64,000 nucleotides of DNA. It comes from Raphanus sativus. Lineage: Eukaryota; Streptophyta; Magnoliopsida; Brassicales; Brassicaceae. Shown piece by piece: positions 11,502 through 22,028 of this stretch. How positions within the stretch are numbered: the first letter of the stretch is position 1; each line of letters begins with the position of its first letter. Below the pieces are notes generated by a model. The model searched no databases. It saw only the letters and a list, made by a program, of their open reading frames with translations, and had not been told where the DNA came from. The DNA is taken from NCBI RefSeq assembly GCF_000801105.2, contig NC_079516.1, forward strand, positions 42,140,908-42,204,907, in the 5' to 3' direction. Position numbers and translations under genes: made by a program.

Positions 11502-13946
11502 ATGAGCTCACAATCGGTGCCACACGTCTCCACCATGACTCGAATCCAACAAAACCCGCCACTCTCGTCCTCTCACCATCACCACTTTCTTTCCCAGAGA
11601 ACTTACATCCCGACTAAAGTCTACGAGCACCCGGCGGCTCTTCTCCTCGAGAGATGCTCCTCTCTCGAAGACCTCCGACGCGTCCTGCCTCTCGTCTTCA
11701 AGAACGGTCTCTCTCAGGAGCATCTCTTCCAGACGAAACTCGTCAGCTTGTTTTGTCGCCACGGCAGTGTCGTGGAGGCTGCTCGTGTCTTCGAACACGT
11801 CGATGATAAGCTCGATGTTCTGTACCACACAATGCTTAAAGGGTACGCCAAAGTTCCGGACTTGGATAAAGCCGTGAGCTTTTTTGTGAGGATGAGGTGT
11901 GAGGGTGTTGAGCCTGTTGTGTATAACTTCACTTATCTCTTGAAAGCCTGTGGAGACGAGGCGGAGCTCGGGATGGGGAAGGAGATTCATGGGTTGCTGG
12001 TGAAGAATGGGTTCTCGTTGGATTTATTCGCCATGACTGGGCTTGAGAATATGTACGCCAAGTGCAGGCAGGTGCACGAAGCTCGCAAGGTGTTCGATAG
12101 AATGCCGGAGAGAGATTTGGTTTCTTGGAACACTATGGTTTCTGGGTATTCGCAGAACGGGTTAGCGAGGATGGCGTTGGAGATGGTTACTCTAATGTGC
12201 GAGGAGAATCTGAAGCCTAGTTTTATCACCGTTGTTTCTGTTTTGCCTGCTGTCTCTGCTTTGGGGTTGATTAGTATCGGGAAGGAGATTCATGGGTATG
12301 CTGTTCGTGCTGGGTTTGATTCTCTTGTCAATATCTCCACTGCTTTGGTTGACATGTACGCGAAATGTGGATCTCTGAACACTGCTCGGAGGATTTTTGA
12401 TGGTATGTTAGAAAGGAATGTTGTTTCATGGAATTCGATGATTGATGCGTATGTGCAGGATGAGAATCCTAAAGAGGCAATGGTGATTTTTCAGAAGATG
12501 TTGGATGGAGGAGTGAAACCTACTGATGTATCCATCATGGGTGCTTTGCATGCTTATGCTGACCTAGGGGACCTTGAGAAAGGAAGATTCATCCATAAGT
12601 TATCCGTGGAGTTGGATCTTGATAGAAATGTTTCTGTAGTGAACTCTTTGATCTCCATGTACTGCAAGTGCAAGGACGTTGAAAGAGCAGCTTCTTTGTT
12701 TGGGAAATTGCCGACAAGAACACTTGTTTCCTGGAATGCAATGATATTAGGATTTGCACAGAATGGTCGTCCTATCGAAGCATTGAATTATTTCAGCCAG
12801 ATGCGGGCTTGGACAGTGAAACCGGATACGTTTACTTATGTGAGTGTGATAACTGCTCTTGCAGAGTTGTCAGTTACACATCAGGCCAAGTGGATACATG
12901 GGGTGGTAATGCGAAATTGTCTGGACAAGAACGTGTTTGTCGCAACGGCTCTTGTCGACATGTATGCTAAATGTGGAGCTATTATGACTGCAAGAAAGAT
13001 TTTTGACATGATGAGCGAGCGTCATGTGACAACATGGAACGCGATGATAGATGGATACGGGACGCATGGTATTGGGAAAGCCGCTCTGGAGTTGTTTGAA
13101 GAAATGCGAAAAGGGAACATCAAACCAAATGGTGTGACATTTCTTTCCGTTATCTCTGCTTGCAGCCACTCAGGTTTGGTGGAGGCGGGAGTCAAGTGCT
13201 TCAATATGATGAAGGAAAGCTACAGCATAGAACCGTCGATGGACCACTATGGAGCCATGGTCGATCTTCTAGGTCGAGCTGGACGGTTGAATCAAGCATG
13301 GGACTTTATTATGCAGATGCCTGTTAAGCCAGCTGTTAATGTATATGGTGCCATGTTAGGTGCTTGTCAGATTCACAAAAACGTGAATTTCGCTGAGAAA
13401 GCAGCAGAGAGATTGTTTGAGTTGAACCCGGATGATGGTGGGTATCATGTGCTGCTTGCAAACATATACCGCTCAGCTTCAATGTGGGAGAAAGTAGGAC
13501 AAGTGAGAGTTTCAATGTTGAGACAGGGTCTGCGCAAAACTCCTGGCTGCAGTATGGTAAACATAAAGAACCAGGTGCATAGCTTCTTTTCCGGAAGCAC
13601 TGACCATCCCAGTTCCAAGAAGATTTATGCTTTTCTTGAGAAGCTCATGTGCAAAATCAAAGATGCTGGTTATGTTCCTGACACAAATTTAATTCTCGGC
13701 GTTGAAGATGATATCAAGGAGCAGTTGCTAAGTAGCCACAGCGAGAAGCTGGCTATATCTTTTGGACTCCTGAATACAACAGCTGGTACAACTATTCACG
13801 TTAGAAAGAACCTTCGGGTTTGTGCTGACTGTCACAATGCTACTAAGTACATTTCTCTTGTGACCGGACGAGAAATTATTGTACGGGACATGCAACGGTT
13901 TCACCATTTCAAGAACGGTGCCTGTTCGTGCGGAGATTACTGGTGA
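11502..13946 (+). CDS. CRR22: PPR protein of the E+/DYW class, CRR22-like
   Basis: A single exon of 814 codons. The N-terminus is Ser/His-rich and lacks acidic residues, as in a plastid transit peptide. From about residue 75 there is a run of P, L and S type pentatricopeptide repeats (YHTMLKGYAKV, SWNTMVSGYSQNG, TALVDMYAKCG and similar), then E and E+ motifs (about 600-715). A DYW domain follows, with HSEKLA, the zinc ligands CADCHNATKYIS and the terminal CGDYW. Proteins of this class bind organelle RNA and specify C-to-U editing; the DYW domain is the deaminase. The text is very close to Arabidopsis CRR22 (At1g11290), which edits chloroplast ndhB, ndhD and rpoB transcripts. The start at 11502 (MSSQ) matches that protein; a TTG eight codons upstream is in frame but is not a start. 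The gene looks intact. The receptor kinase downstream resembles At1g11280, so the pair is colinear with Arabidopsis. Confidence 0.93.
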   Translation: MSSQSVPHVSTMTRIQQNPPLSSSHHHHFLSQRTYIPTKVYEHPAALLLERCSSLEDLRRVLPLVFKNGLSQEHLFQTKLVSLFCRHGSVVEAARVFEHVDDKLDVLYHTMLKGYAKVPDLDKAVSFFVRMRCEGVEPVVYNFTYLLKACGDEAELGMGKEIHGLLVKNGFSLDLFAMTGLENMYAKCRQVHEARKVFDRMPERDLVSWNTMVSGYSQNGLARMALEMVTLMCEENLKPSFITVVSVLPAVSALGLISIGKEIHGYAVRAGFDSLVNISTALVDMYAKCGSLNTARRIFDGMLERNVVSWNSMIDAYVQDENPKEAMVIFQKMLDGGVKPTDVSIMGALHAYADLGDLEKGRFIHKLSVELDLDRNVSVVNSLISMYCKCKDVERAASLFGKLPTRTLVSWNAMILGFAQNGRPIEALNYFSQMRAWTVKPDTFTYVSVITALAELSVTHQAKWIHGVVMRNCLDKNVFVATALVDMYAKCGAIMTARKIFDMMSERHVTTWNAMIDGYGTHGIGKAALELFEEMRKGNIKPNGVTFLSVISACSHSGLVEAGVKCFNMMKESYSIEPSMDHYGAMVDLLGRAGRLNQAWDFIMQMPVKPAVNVYGAMLGACQIHKNVNFAEKAAERLFELNPDDGGYHVLLANIYRSASMWEKVGQVRVSMLRQGLRKTPGCSMVNIKNQVHSFFSGSTDHPSSKKIYAFLEKLMCKIKDAGYVPDTNLILGVEDDIKEQLLSSHSEKLAISFGLLNTTAGTTIHVRKNLRVCADCHNATKYISLVTGREIIVRDMQRFHHFKNGACSCGDYW

Positions 13947-14588
13947 GATAAAACACATCTGTGGAAGTACAAGAGTAGTCTGAAGTAGAAGCCTTCATAC
14001 AGAGCTAAAGTTTGTATTGTATTATAAAATAAGATATCCTCGCCCTAGATCTGAGCAAAGTTTTTTGGAAGTGTCCAGGTAATTTATTCACTTATGCTGC
14101 TCTGTTTTATTCTTTCATGGCCTGCCCATTACATGTGAAATCTGAATAGTGTTTGTCGTGGAATTGGTCCAAGATTTCTTTATGTTAGATTATACAGAAA
14201 TACAAAAATTAAATCATTGAGATAAGTTAGGTAGTATCAGACAGAGGCATCTGTTGGACATGGACAAGGCTGATGCAGTATGGAGTTTATAATTAGAATA
14301 AACTATTACAATTTTAATTATTATGCATCATCAGATATATGAGAAACACACTAAAGGACAAGGTTGCATTGTCTCTCTCATCTAGAGTGAGACATATAAG
14401 TCAACAGTTGGGTCTATTGTAATGCCTATTCAAAGAAAACGAGGCGTTGAAATAAAACAAAACAATACAAAAATCATATGAGTATATAATATTGTACCAT
14501 AAATCTACAAGAGTCTATTGTTCTCAGTGCTTTGGTCATAAATTCAGATCTGAAGCAATCTTCTCTGGTTGACTCTTTTGTTGGACGC
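13947..14588. other. Spacer between PPR and receptor kinase genes
   Basis: Probable 3' untranslated region of the PPR gene (AATAAG-type signals near 14026), then the promoter of the kinase gene, with a TATA-like GAGTATATAAT at about 14478. No other feature seen. Confidence 0.4.
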
Positions 14589-17517
14589 ATGGGGGTACAC
14601 TGGAGAGACATGGGTATTGTTCTCTTTTCTTGCTTTCTCTGGTTAAGTCTAATCTTAAACTGTGGCTATGCAGCTATATCTAGAGAAAATCCTTTGTCAT
14701 TCGGACAAACTCTGAGTTCCCCTGGCGGAACTTATGAGCTAGGATTCTTCAGTCCTAACAACTCTCAGAATCAGTATATCGGTATTTGGTTCAAGAAAAT
14801 TACACCACGAGTTGTTGTGTGGGTGGCTAACAGAGAAAAGCCTATCACAAACCCTGTGGCAAACCTCACTATGAGCGTAAATGGGAGCCTTATCTTGCTT
14901 GACAGCAGAAACAACGTTGTTTGGTCAACCAAAGAAGCTTCCACATCTAACAAGTGTCATGCAGAGCTCAGAGATACCGGCAATCTTGTCATCGTTGATG
15001 ATGTTTCAGGAAGTCCTTTATGGCAAAGTTTCGAGAATCTTGGTGACACTATGCTACCTCTCTCATCCCTAACGTATAACATTGCCACTAAGGAGAAGCG
15101 AGTGTTGACTTCTTGGAAAAGTGACACTGATCCATCTCCTGGTGATTTTGTAGTTCAGTTGACTTCACAAGTTCCAGCACAGATCGTTACTATGAAAGGC
15201 ACAAGAGTTTATAAGAGAAGCGGTCCATGGGCTAAGACCGTGTTCACTGGCATACCAAAGATGGATGGATCCTACGCAAGTCCATTTAGCCTTTTCCAGG
15301 ATATAGGAAGTGGAACAGGGTCCTTCTCTTATTTACAGAGAAACTCTGGGCTTACACGAGTTATCATAACATCAGAAGGATATCTAAAGACTTCTCATTA
15401 CAATGGGACAGGGTGGGTTATTGACTTTGTGACTCCAGAGAATTCATGTGATCTGTATGGTACGTGTGGACCTTATGCGTTGTGTGTGAAGTCAGCTCCA
15501 AAGTGTATATGCATGAAAGGGTTTGTACCAAAGTTCAAGGAAGAGTGGAAAAGCGGAAACATGACTTCTGGATGTGTGCGGCATACAGAATTATCATGCA
15601 AGGAAGCGAACTCATCTACAAAGAGACATGGAAAAGGCCTAGACGCCTTCTATACTCTGAAAAATGTAAAGCCTCCGGCTTTCTACGAATATGCAAGCTT
15701 TGTGGATGAAGATAAATGCCAACAGGGTTGTCTCGAAAACTGCTCTTGCACTGCTTTTGCGTATATTACTGGAATTGGATGCTTGCTTTGGTACCAGGAG
15801 CTAATAGACACAGTTAGATATTCCACTGGAGGAGTCTCTCTCTCAATTCGTCTTGCAAATTCAGAACTGGGTAAGGCTAAAAAGCTTTTTTACACTTTAG
15901 CTTAGCGTTCATTTCCATTGCAGTGTGGTTTCTTACTTTAATGCAGTTTTGTTTTATGGTAAACCTTTTCAGTTGAAAGAAGGACAACCAAGATTATTGC
16001 TGGTAGTACCTGCCTTTCCATTTTTGTGGTATTGGTGTTTGCCTCATATATGTACTGGAGATACAGAGCCAAACAAAAGGGTAACTCTCAATTCTTTTCT
16101 TGTGCATTTTTGTTATGTAACCAACATAAGGAGGAATGACTTGTTCATTATTGTGTTCTTCAACAATTCACAAAGATTCATGGAAAAATGGTTTCGAACA
16201 ACAAGAAATCTCTGGTCTAACTTTCTTTGACATGAATACCATACGAGCTGCTACCAACAACTTTAATGTCTCAAACAAACTCGGTCAAGGTGGATTTGGT
16301 CCAGTTTATAAGGTAATGAGATAAATTGTGATATGTTTGCTCGTCTCATATCGACTGTTATATATCTGCAACTTTGCTTCTAGGGAATTACGGAAGAAAA
16401 GAAGGAAATAGCTGTTAAACGGCTTTCTAGCAGCTCTGGACAAGGAACAGAAGAGTTCATGAATGAAATAAAACTCATCTCAAAACTACAACACAGAAAC
16501 TTGGTTCGGCTTTTGGGATGCTGCATTGATGGAGAAGAAAAGCTACTAATTTATGAGTTTATGGTGAACAAAAGCCTCGACTCTTTTATCTTTGGTATGC
16601 TCCCCTTGTCCTGCATTTGCCTCTTAACATCATATTCCTTTTCCTTTCTCATTTAATACGCTTTTATCGTATTGGCTAGATATGACTCTAAAGCTTCAGA
16701 TTGATTGGCCGAAGAGGTTCAACATCATTCAAGGTGTTGCCCGTGGGCTTCTCTATCTCCATCGTGACTCATGCCTCAAGGTCATACACCGAGATATGAA
16801 GGTCAGCAACATTCTCTTGGACGAAAATATGGACCCAAAAATATCAGATTTCGGATTGGCTCGGAAGTTTCAAGGAACTCAACATCAAGACAGTACACGT
16901 AGGGTTGTTGGAACGATGTAAGTATATATCTCAGTGACATATTTCAAATGTATTAATTATGTCTAACTTACCAAACTGCATGGAATATGGACACAGAGGA
17001 TACATGTCTCCTGAGTATGCATGGACAGGGATGTTCTCGGAGAAGTCTGACATATATGCCTTCGGAGTTCTGCAGTTAGAAATCATAAGTGGGATGAGGA
17101 TTTCAAGCTTTAACTGTGGTGGCCAAGGCAAAACTCTTCTTGAATATGTAAAGAAACTTTTTAACTATCCTCCTAGTGTTTCAAATCACAATATTTATGA
17201 TATGATGCAAACAATTTCTTAAATAGGCATGGGAAACTTGGCTTGAGACTGGTGGAGTGGATCTGTTGGATGAGGCTATTGCCAGCTCGTGTTCTCTAGA
17301 TGAAGTGGCGAGATGTGTTCAGATTGGTCTACTCTGCATCCAACAGCAAGCTGTTGACAGACCAAACATTGCACAAGTAGTGTCTATGATCACAACCACG
17401 ACAGAGCTTCCGAGGCCAAAACAACCAGTGTTTGCAGTGCACGTTCAAGATCAGGAGAGTACCGTCTCGTTGGAGTCTGTGAATCATATGACACAGACTG
17501 CGATGTATGGGCGCTAA
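14589..17517 (+). CDS. G-type lectin S-receptor-like serine/threonine kinase (At1g11280-like)
   Basis: Seven exons: 14589-15870, 15973-16080, 16176-16312, 16384-16594, 16680-16917, 16997-17147, 17227-17517. They join in phase to 805 codons plus stop; the Arabidopsis counterpart is about 820. Domains in order: signal peptide (an ATG at 14610 gives [14 protein letters not shown] and may be the true start), B-lectin domain, S-locus glycoprotein domain, PAN/apple domain with its cysteines ([11 protein letters not shown]), and one membrane segment (exon 2, [16 protein letters not shown]). The cytoplasmic kinase has the Gly-loop [10 protein letters not shown], the lysine in [13 protein letters not shown] and DFG. 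Exon boundaries follow the conserved S-domain kinase pattern. The catalytic loop reads HRDM instead of the common HRDL; the catalytic Asp is kept. Role inferred from the family: plasma-membrane receptor kinase; the ligand is unknown. It ends about 500 bp from the convergent BT1 gene. Confidence 0.92.
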
Positions 17518-18024
17518 AGTTTCCACTACGCTGAACAGTACAGTGTGGTCACTTCACTTTTAAACACATGATGTGGTTTGTGTTTGGTTGTTTAAACACA
17601 TTTGATGTAAATAAAGTTCAGTTTTTGTTAATGGAAGCTCTGTTTGACCTCCAACATGTTACTGGAAAGAGAAGGGAGGCTTTGTTATGAAGAGATTAGA
17701 TTCTTCTATCAAAAAGGTTGTAAATCAATACAGATTGCATTTCCAACTTTATTTGAGCAAGTAAAAAATAAAGCAAGGCTATGTCTGATCAAGAACACAA
17801 TACAAAAACCAAAAACAAAAACAAAAAAAGAATCTTTTGGATGTTTAGTAGTTCCGCAAGAATCAATAATGTGCCAGCCCAAAATTTCAAACTGAAATCT
17901 CCTAAATTGTGAGTCTCAACAGGTACACATCAGCCATGACCTGATTTGGTTCGCCAGGTCCATCAGTGTTAGTCTGATGATCAAACCCACAAGTACCCAT
18001 GTGAGTTGTAACAAAACAGAGCTC
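17518..18024. other. Convergent 3' regions of kinase and BT1 genes
   Basis: Shared 3' flank of two genes facing each other. AATAAAG at about 17610 could serve the kinase transcript. Nothing else seen. Confidence 0.4.
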
Positions 18025-19450
18025 TCAGGCATCCTCGTTACTGTTCTCAACGAGTATCTTCTTGCACGCCTCGTAACACATGAAAGATATTCCAGCTGCA
18101 GGAACCAACTTCAAGCAACTCGGCCCAAGCCCTCTGTACCAACCTGCAAGACCTTCTTGCTCCAGTATACAGACCAACGCATGCAACATGTTCTTATAAA
18201 CCGCCCTCCCTCCAACTGCTCCCACCTGCATATGCTTCCGGGCAACCTCCAAGGGGAAAGTCGCCGTACTCGATAGAGCACCAGCTAAAGAACCAATCAA
18301 AAGAGTCTCCACGTTTCCGATGCTCTCTTTCTTCACCATCTTACGGTACGCCTTTCTCAAGGAATCATAGGCGAAGTAGTTTGTCGCTGCGTATGGAACC
18401 ACTCCTATAAGACTCGGGGCGAGACCCCTGTAGAGTTCTGTCGGTCCTTCCTCCCTTATTATCTTTACAAACGCATCCAATATTCCCTTGTACACACCTC
18501 TCTGCAAACAAAAAAAAAAAGGTTTCCAACACACACATCAGTGACCACCAATCTCTAAATCCCTCCAATATTTTATAGAGCAATACCTGAATAGTAAGAC
18601 GGGTCTTGACTAGCTCGAGAGGGTATGTCAAGAGGGTTTGGCTGACACCAGCACAAGCACCCGCGAGCAATGAAGCTGGGATGGGAATCTTCGAATCCTC
18701 TCCGAGCTTGGGTGTCAGCTTTTTGTTAACTGTCTCGAACACAAAAAGCTGCACAGATTTTGACTCACAAAGTTAAAATGATTACATACATAACAAATTA
18801 AGTGCTTCATGCCAAAACCAGTTTTCACCAGATAATAATCTAAAAGCTTCCTACAACAAACCATAACATAAAAAATCATTTGGTACCTCAACGGCACGAG
18901 CAGGTGCTACTCGAATGACATTGACCAAATTACCCCTGAAGAGACCTTTCCACCCTTCGTGCTTCATGATATCACGGAACACTTCGGTGGTGGACTCGCC
19001 GCCGCTTCCGACCATCAGATGTGTCCTAATGGTCTCCAAAGGAGCAACAGCCGTCCTCGAAACCGCTCCGGCCACGGCTCCGCTGAACAGCCGCCGCAAA
19101 GAAGGGTTCGAGATCTTAAGCTTCAGTTTGAAACCTCCTTTCTTCTTCTTCTTCACTTCTTCTTCTTCTTCAACCTCCGCTTCCTTGAAAGGCAAGTACT
19201 TTGTGCATAGATCATTGAGCTGAGCAGTGAAGCTATTGCCGTCTCTGTCTGGAGGATTCGGAATAGATCCAGACCCGAGTCCTGACCCGAACCCAGCTCC
19301 TAACTGATTAACACTCGCGAATAACAACCCACCGCCAACTGGGCGGTAATTCGGGTTCTGTAGGAGGCTCCAATCGGATCCCGAATCGGTGGAAACTGAG
19401 AAGAACCCGTTTCTCGTGTCGTCGAACAAGTTGATTCCAGTCTTGCCCAT
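18025..19450 (-). CDS. BT1: Mitochondrial-carrier-family adenine nucleotide transporter, BT1-like
   Basis: Three exons on the minus strand, 19450-18887, 18748-18587 and 18501-18025, in phase, giving 400 residues; Arabidopsis BT1/SHS1 (At4g32400) is about 392. The N-terminus (MGKTGINLFDD, then an acidic stretch and a Lys-rich stretch) precedes three carrier repeats. Each repeat has the PX[D/E]XX[K/R]-type signature: PLETIRTHL, PLELVKTRL and PLEVARKHM. Six membrane helices are expected. Dicot BT1 exports newly made adenine nucleotides from plastids, with dual plastid/mitochondrial location reported; the cereal relative carries ADP-glucose. No disruption is seen in the coding part. A MULE is inserted about 125 bp upstream of the ATG, so the 5' leader and promoter of this copy are likely altered. 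Confidence 0.94.
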
Positions 19451-19574
19451 TGATTAAAAAAAGCTTCAAGCTTTCTCGAGGTTTTAGGTGGTGATGACAG
19501 TGTGAAAGATCTCTCTCAAGACCTCGACATCTTCGTTAGTAATAAGAAAAGATGAGATTTTGGAGTTTGGGTTG

Positions 19575-19870
19575 GGGAAAATGGTCATTTAAATCATGAA
19601 CTTTTTAATTTGGTCGAAAAAAGGCATGAACTTTCTTATGGACCATTTAAAGCATATACTTATTTTGATTAGCCATTTAAGGCATCAACTAAGTTCGACA
19701 AAGCCAATTTGAATACGTCGTTAATTCCATTAACATAGCTATTAGACGGGGTTAATTGCCGTTATTACCTCTGTTAAACACCAAACGATGTCGTTTTAAA
19801 ATTAGAAAACCCCCAAATCCATATATCCCCAAATCGAAATCCCTAAACCCCTAATTCTCAGAAAGCTCAA
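19575..19870 (+). repeat. MULE left terminal inverted repeat
   Basis: About 296 bp, matching the reverse complement of 21722-22018 with scattered substitutions and few indels. The inner border is near CAGAAAGCTCAA. Confidence 0.9.
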
Positions 19871-19893
19871 TTGATCAGACACGTTCTCTTCAA

Positions 19894-20901
19894 AATGATA
19901 AGAAAGAAGGGAATTCCAAGAGAAAAGATACCTTATCGACGAGGACAGGGGAAGAATGATGAATCTTCGAAAGGCGGAAGTGAAGCAGAAGCTCGTGAGG
20001 CCAGAGCAGCTGCTCGCGAAGAAAGAGCTCGTGAGGAAGAGACTCGTGAAGCAGAGAATCGTGCATGGCTCGTGAAGCAAAAGCACAGGCTCGTGAAGCA
20101 AGGGCTCGTGTACTAGAGGCGAGCGAAGTAGAGAATCGTGAAGAAAGGACTCGTGAAGTGGATGAGGCTTGTGAAGTAGAGGCGACTGACGAAAGGGCTC
20201 GTGAAGCTAAGGCTCGAGTAGAGGCTTGTGAAGTAGAGACGACTGACGAAAGGGCTCGTGAAGCTAGGCTTCGTGAAGCTAAGGCCCGAGCAGAGGCTTG
20301 TAGAGAAGAGAATCGTGGGGAAGAAGATGATGTAAGTGAAGACGATTGTGCTGTGTTTGGCGATGATGATTTTAATGGTCTTGAAGATGGTGCTGATGAA
20401 GAGAATGAAGATGATCAAACACATAATGAGGAAGAGGAACACCTCGAAGAGGAAGCTGATGAAGAAAACATGGATGAAGAAGCTGCGAGAGATGAAGGAG
20501 ATGGAAGTGATGCTGACAGTGGAGATGATATCTGGGACGATGAGAGGATTCCCGATCCTTTGTCTTCTGATGACGATGAAGATGAGGAAGCGCAAATTCG
20601 TAGAGACCATGAAGATCCGGACGAACTACTTGCTTTGGGAAAAACATATAACTCTGCAGAAGACTTCAAGCTTGCTGTTCTGAGGTATTCTTTAAAAACC
20701 AGATATGATATAAAGCTTTACAGGTCGCAAGCAATGAGGATTGGTGCTAAGTGTTCAGATACTGATGTTCCTTGTGGCTGGAGGATTTATTGTTCTTATG
20801 AGAAGAGAAAGCATAAGATGCAAGTGAAAGTTTATATCAATGAGCATACCTGTGTCAGATCGGGTGAACCTGCTATGCTGTTTTTCTTAATGTTGTTTTA
20901 A
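19894..20901 (+). pseudogene. Truncated MULE transposase: acidic repeat region and MuDR N-terminal domain
   Basis: From ATG 19894 a frame with a Lys/Arg-rich start runs into Arg-Glu-Ala repeats. A one-base shift near 20060-20070 moves the reading into a second frame that is open to 20901. The second frame has imperfect repeats of the type VEACEVETTDERAREA (about 20170-20300) and then a long Asp/Glu-rich tract. It ends in a MuDR-N type domain: LGKTYNSAEDFKLAVLRYS ... KLYRSQAMRIGAKCSD ... CGWRIYCSYEK ... VYINEHTC. This is the N-terminal domain of Mutator-family transposases. The frame stops right after it, so the catalytic DDE domain and zinc knuckle are missing. The truncated protein could at most act as a DNA- or protein-binding fragment. 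Confidence 0.8.
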
Positions 20902-21155
20902 ACTGAAGTTCTTTTGGCTGTGGATCATGCTTTGTTGATGTTTTATTTTGGATCTATCATGTTTAACTGATCGATGTTTAGCTTATATGGTTTTCATTTT
21001 CAGAATACTCATTCTAGCAACAAGAAAATCATGAAACAAACATGAATGTCTCATTACCATACCTAGTGCACTGAAACACAACAACAATGTCAAATGCAAA
21101 CTCAAAGACAACAACAATGTCGACATACATGACATACATAGAAGAAACATCAAAG

Positions 21156-21685
21156 CTACATAGAAGTAAATGCAGACTTGCTTTTCATAGCTTTACCAAA
21201 CATTAAGAAAGCAATGCAAATGACCACAAAGCAAACACACACAAAGCACAACATCATCAACGCTTTCCACTTCTTTATTTCCATCTCGCTCCTTGCTACA
21301 CCTTCTTTCAAATCTTTAATCAAAGTCTTTAACTCATCTACCTCAGTTATGGTATTAGTAAGCTTCCTGCCAATGATTTCGATTTTTGGAATAGCATCTT
21401 CAACCTCTTCACACACAGCATCCTCAACCCACTTGAATAAATGTCCCTAATTCATGATCAAATTAGATGTTAATATCAAACTAACATAAAGAACATCTCA
21501 GAGGCTGTTTAAATAACGTAAACATCTAACTAGCTTACATCTTTTTTGGTTATGCAACGGTAGAAAGGTCTTCCTGGATTCTCTTGTGTCTTCGATAGGT
21601 AAGGCTTTACGCGTAAACCACACTCACACTTCACTGGGAATCCACGAATTTCTCCCCCATGATTTATCTCTGAAGATGAACTCAT
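21156..21685 (-). CDS. GRF-type zinc-finger, coiled-coil, membrane-anchored protein carried by the MULE
   Basis: Two exons, 21685-21539 and 21446-21156, join in phase (intron GTAAGC...TTAG) into 145 residues. Residues about 15-60 form a GRF zinc finger: KCECGLRVKPYLSKTQENPGRPFYRC, continued after the splice by GHLFKW. A heptad-like helix follows (about 75-110, EVDELKTLIKDL), then one strongly hydrophobic segment (LMMLCFVCVCFVVICIAFLMF) close to the C-terminus and a short basic tail. GRF fingers bind single-stranded DNA or RNA in better studied proteins. Small GRF-coiled-coil-TM proteins are numerous in Brassicaceae genomes. The first codons lie about 40 bases inside the right TIR border, so the gene belongs to the element. 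It looks intact; whether it is expressed cannot be judged. Confidence 0.78.
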
Positions 21686-21721
21686 CAGAAAATTGAGACG
21701 AAATTGTAAAGAAAGTATGTT

Positions 21722-22018
21722 TTGAACTTTCTGGGAATTAGGGATTTAGGGATTTCGATTTGGAGATATATGGATTTGGGGGTTTTCTAATTTTAAAACG
21801 ACATCGTTTGGTGTTTAACAGAGGTAATAACGGCAATTAACCCCTGTCTAATAGCTCTGTTAATGGAATTAACGACGTATTCAAATTGGCTTTGTCGAAC
21901 TTAGTTGATGCCTTAAATGGTTAATCAAAATAAGTATATGCTTTAAATGGTTCATGAGAAAGTTCATGCCTTTTTTCGACCAAATTAAAAAGTTCATGAT
22001 TTAAATGACCATTTTCCC
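21722..22018 (-). repeat. MULE right terminal inverted repeat
   Basis: About 297 bp, the inverted partner of 19575-19870, ending GACCATTTTCCC before the 10-bp target duplication. Confidence 0.9.
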
Positions 22019-22028
22019 GTTTGGGTTG

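Larger units (their letters stand above)
19575..22018. mobile_element. Long-TIR Mutator-like element (MULE) with passenger gene
   Basis: A 2444-bp element bounded by nearly 300-bp terminal inverted repeats. It is flanked by a perfect 10-bp direct repeat, GTTTGGGTTG (19565-19574 and 22019-22028). The left end starts GGGAAAATGGTCATTTAAATC. Long TIRs and a 9-11 bp target duplication are diagnostic of MULEs. Inside are the N-terminal part of a MuDR-type transposase on the plus strand and a spliced GRF zinc-finger gene on the minus strand. The catalytic transposase domain is absent, so the element is non-autonomous. It lies just upstream of BT1. Confidence 0.92.

Noticed and set aside
18915..19223. 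Plus-strand frames of 102 and 83 codons within BT1
   Set aside because: Antisense shadows of BT1 exon 1.
20113..20610. 165-codon minus-strand frame, Phe/Ser/Ile-rich
   Set aside because: Antisense of the acidic, repeat-rich transposase leader; low-complexity mirror sequence.
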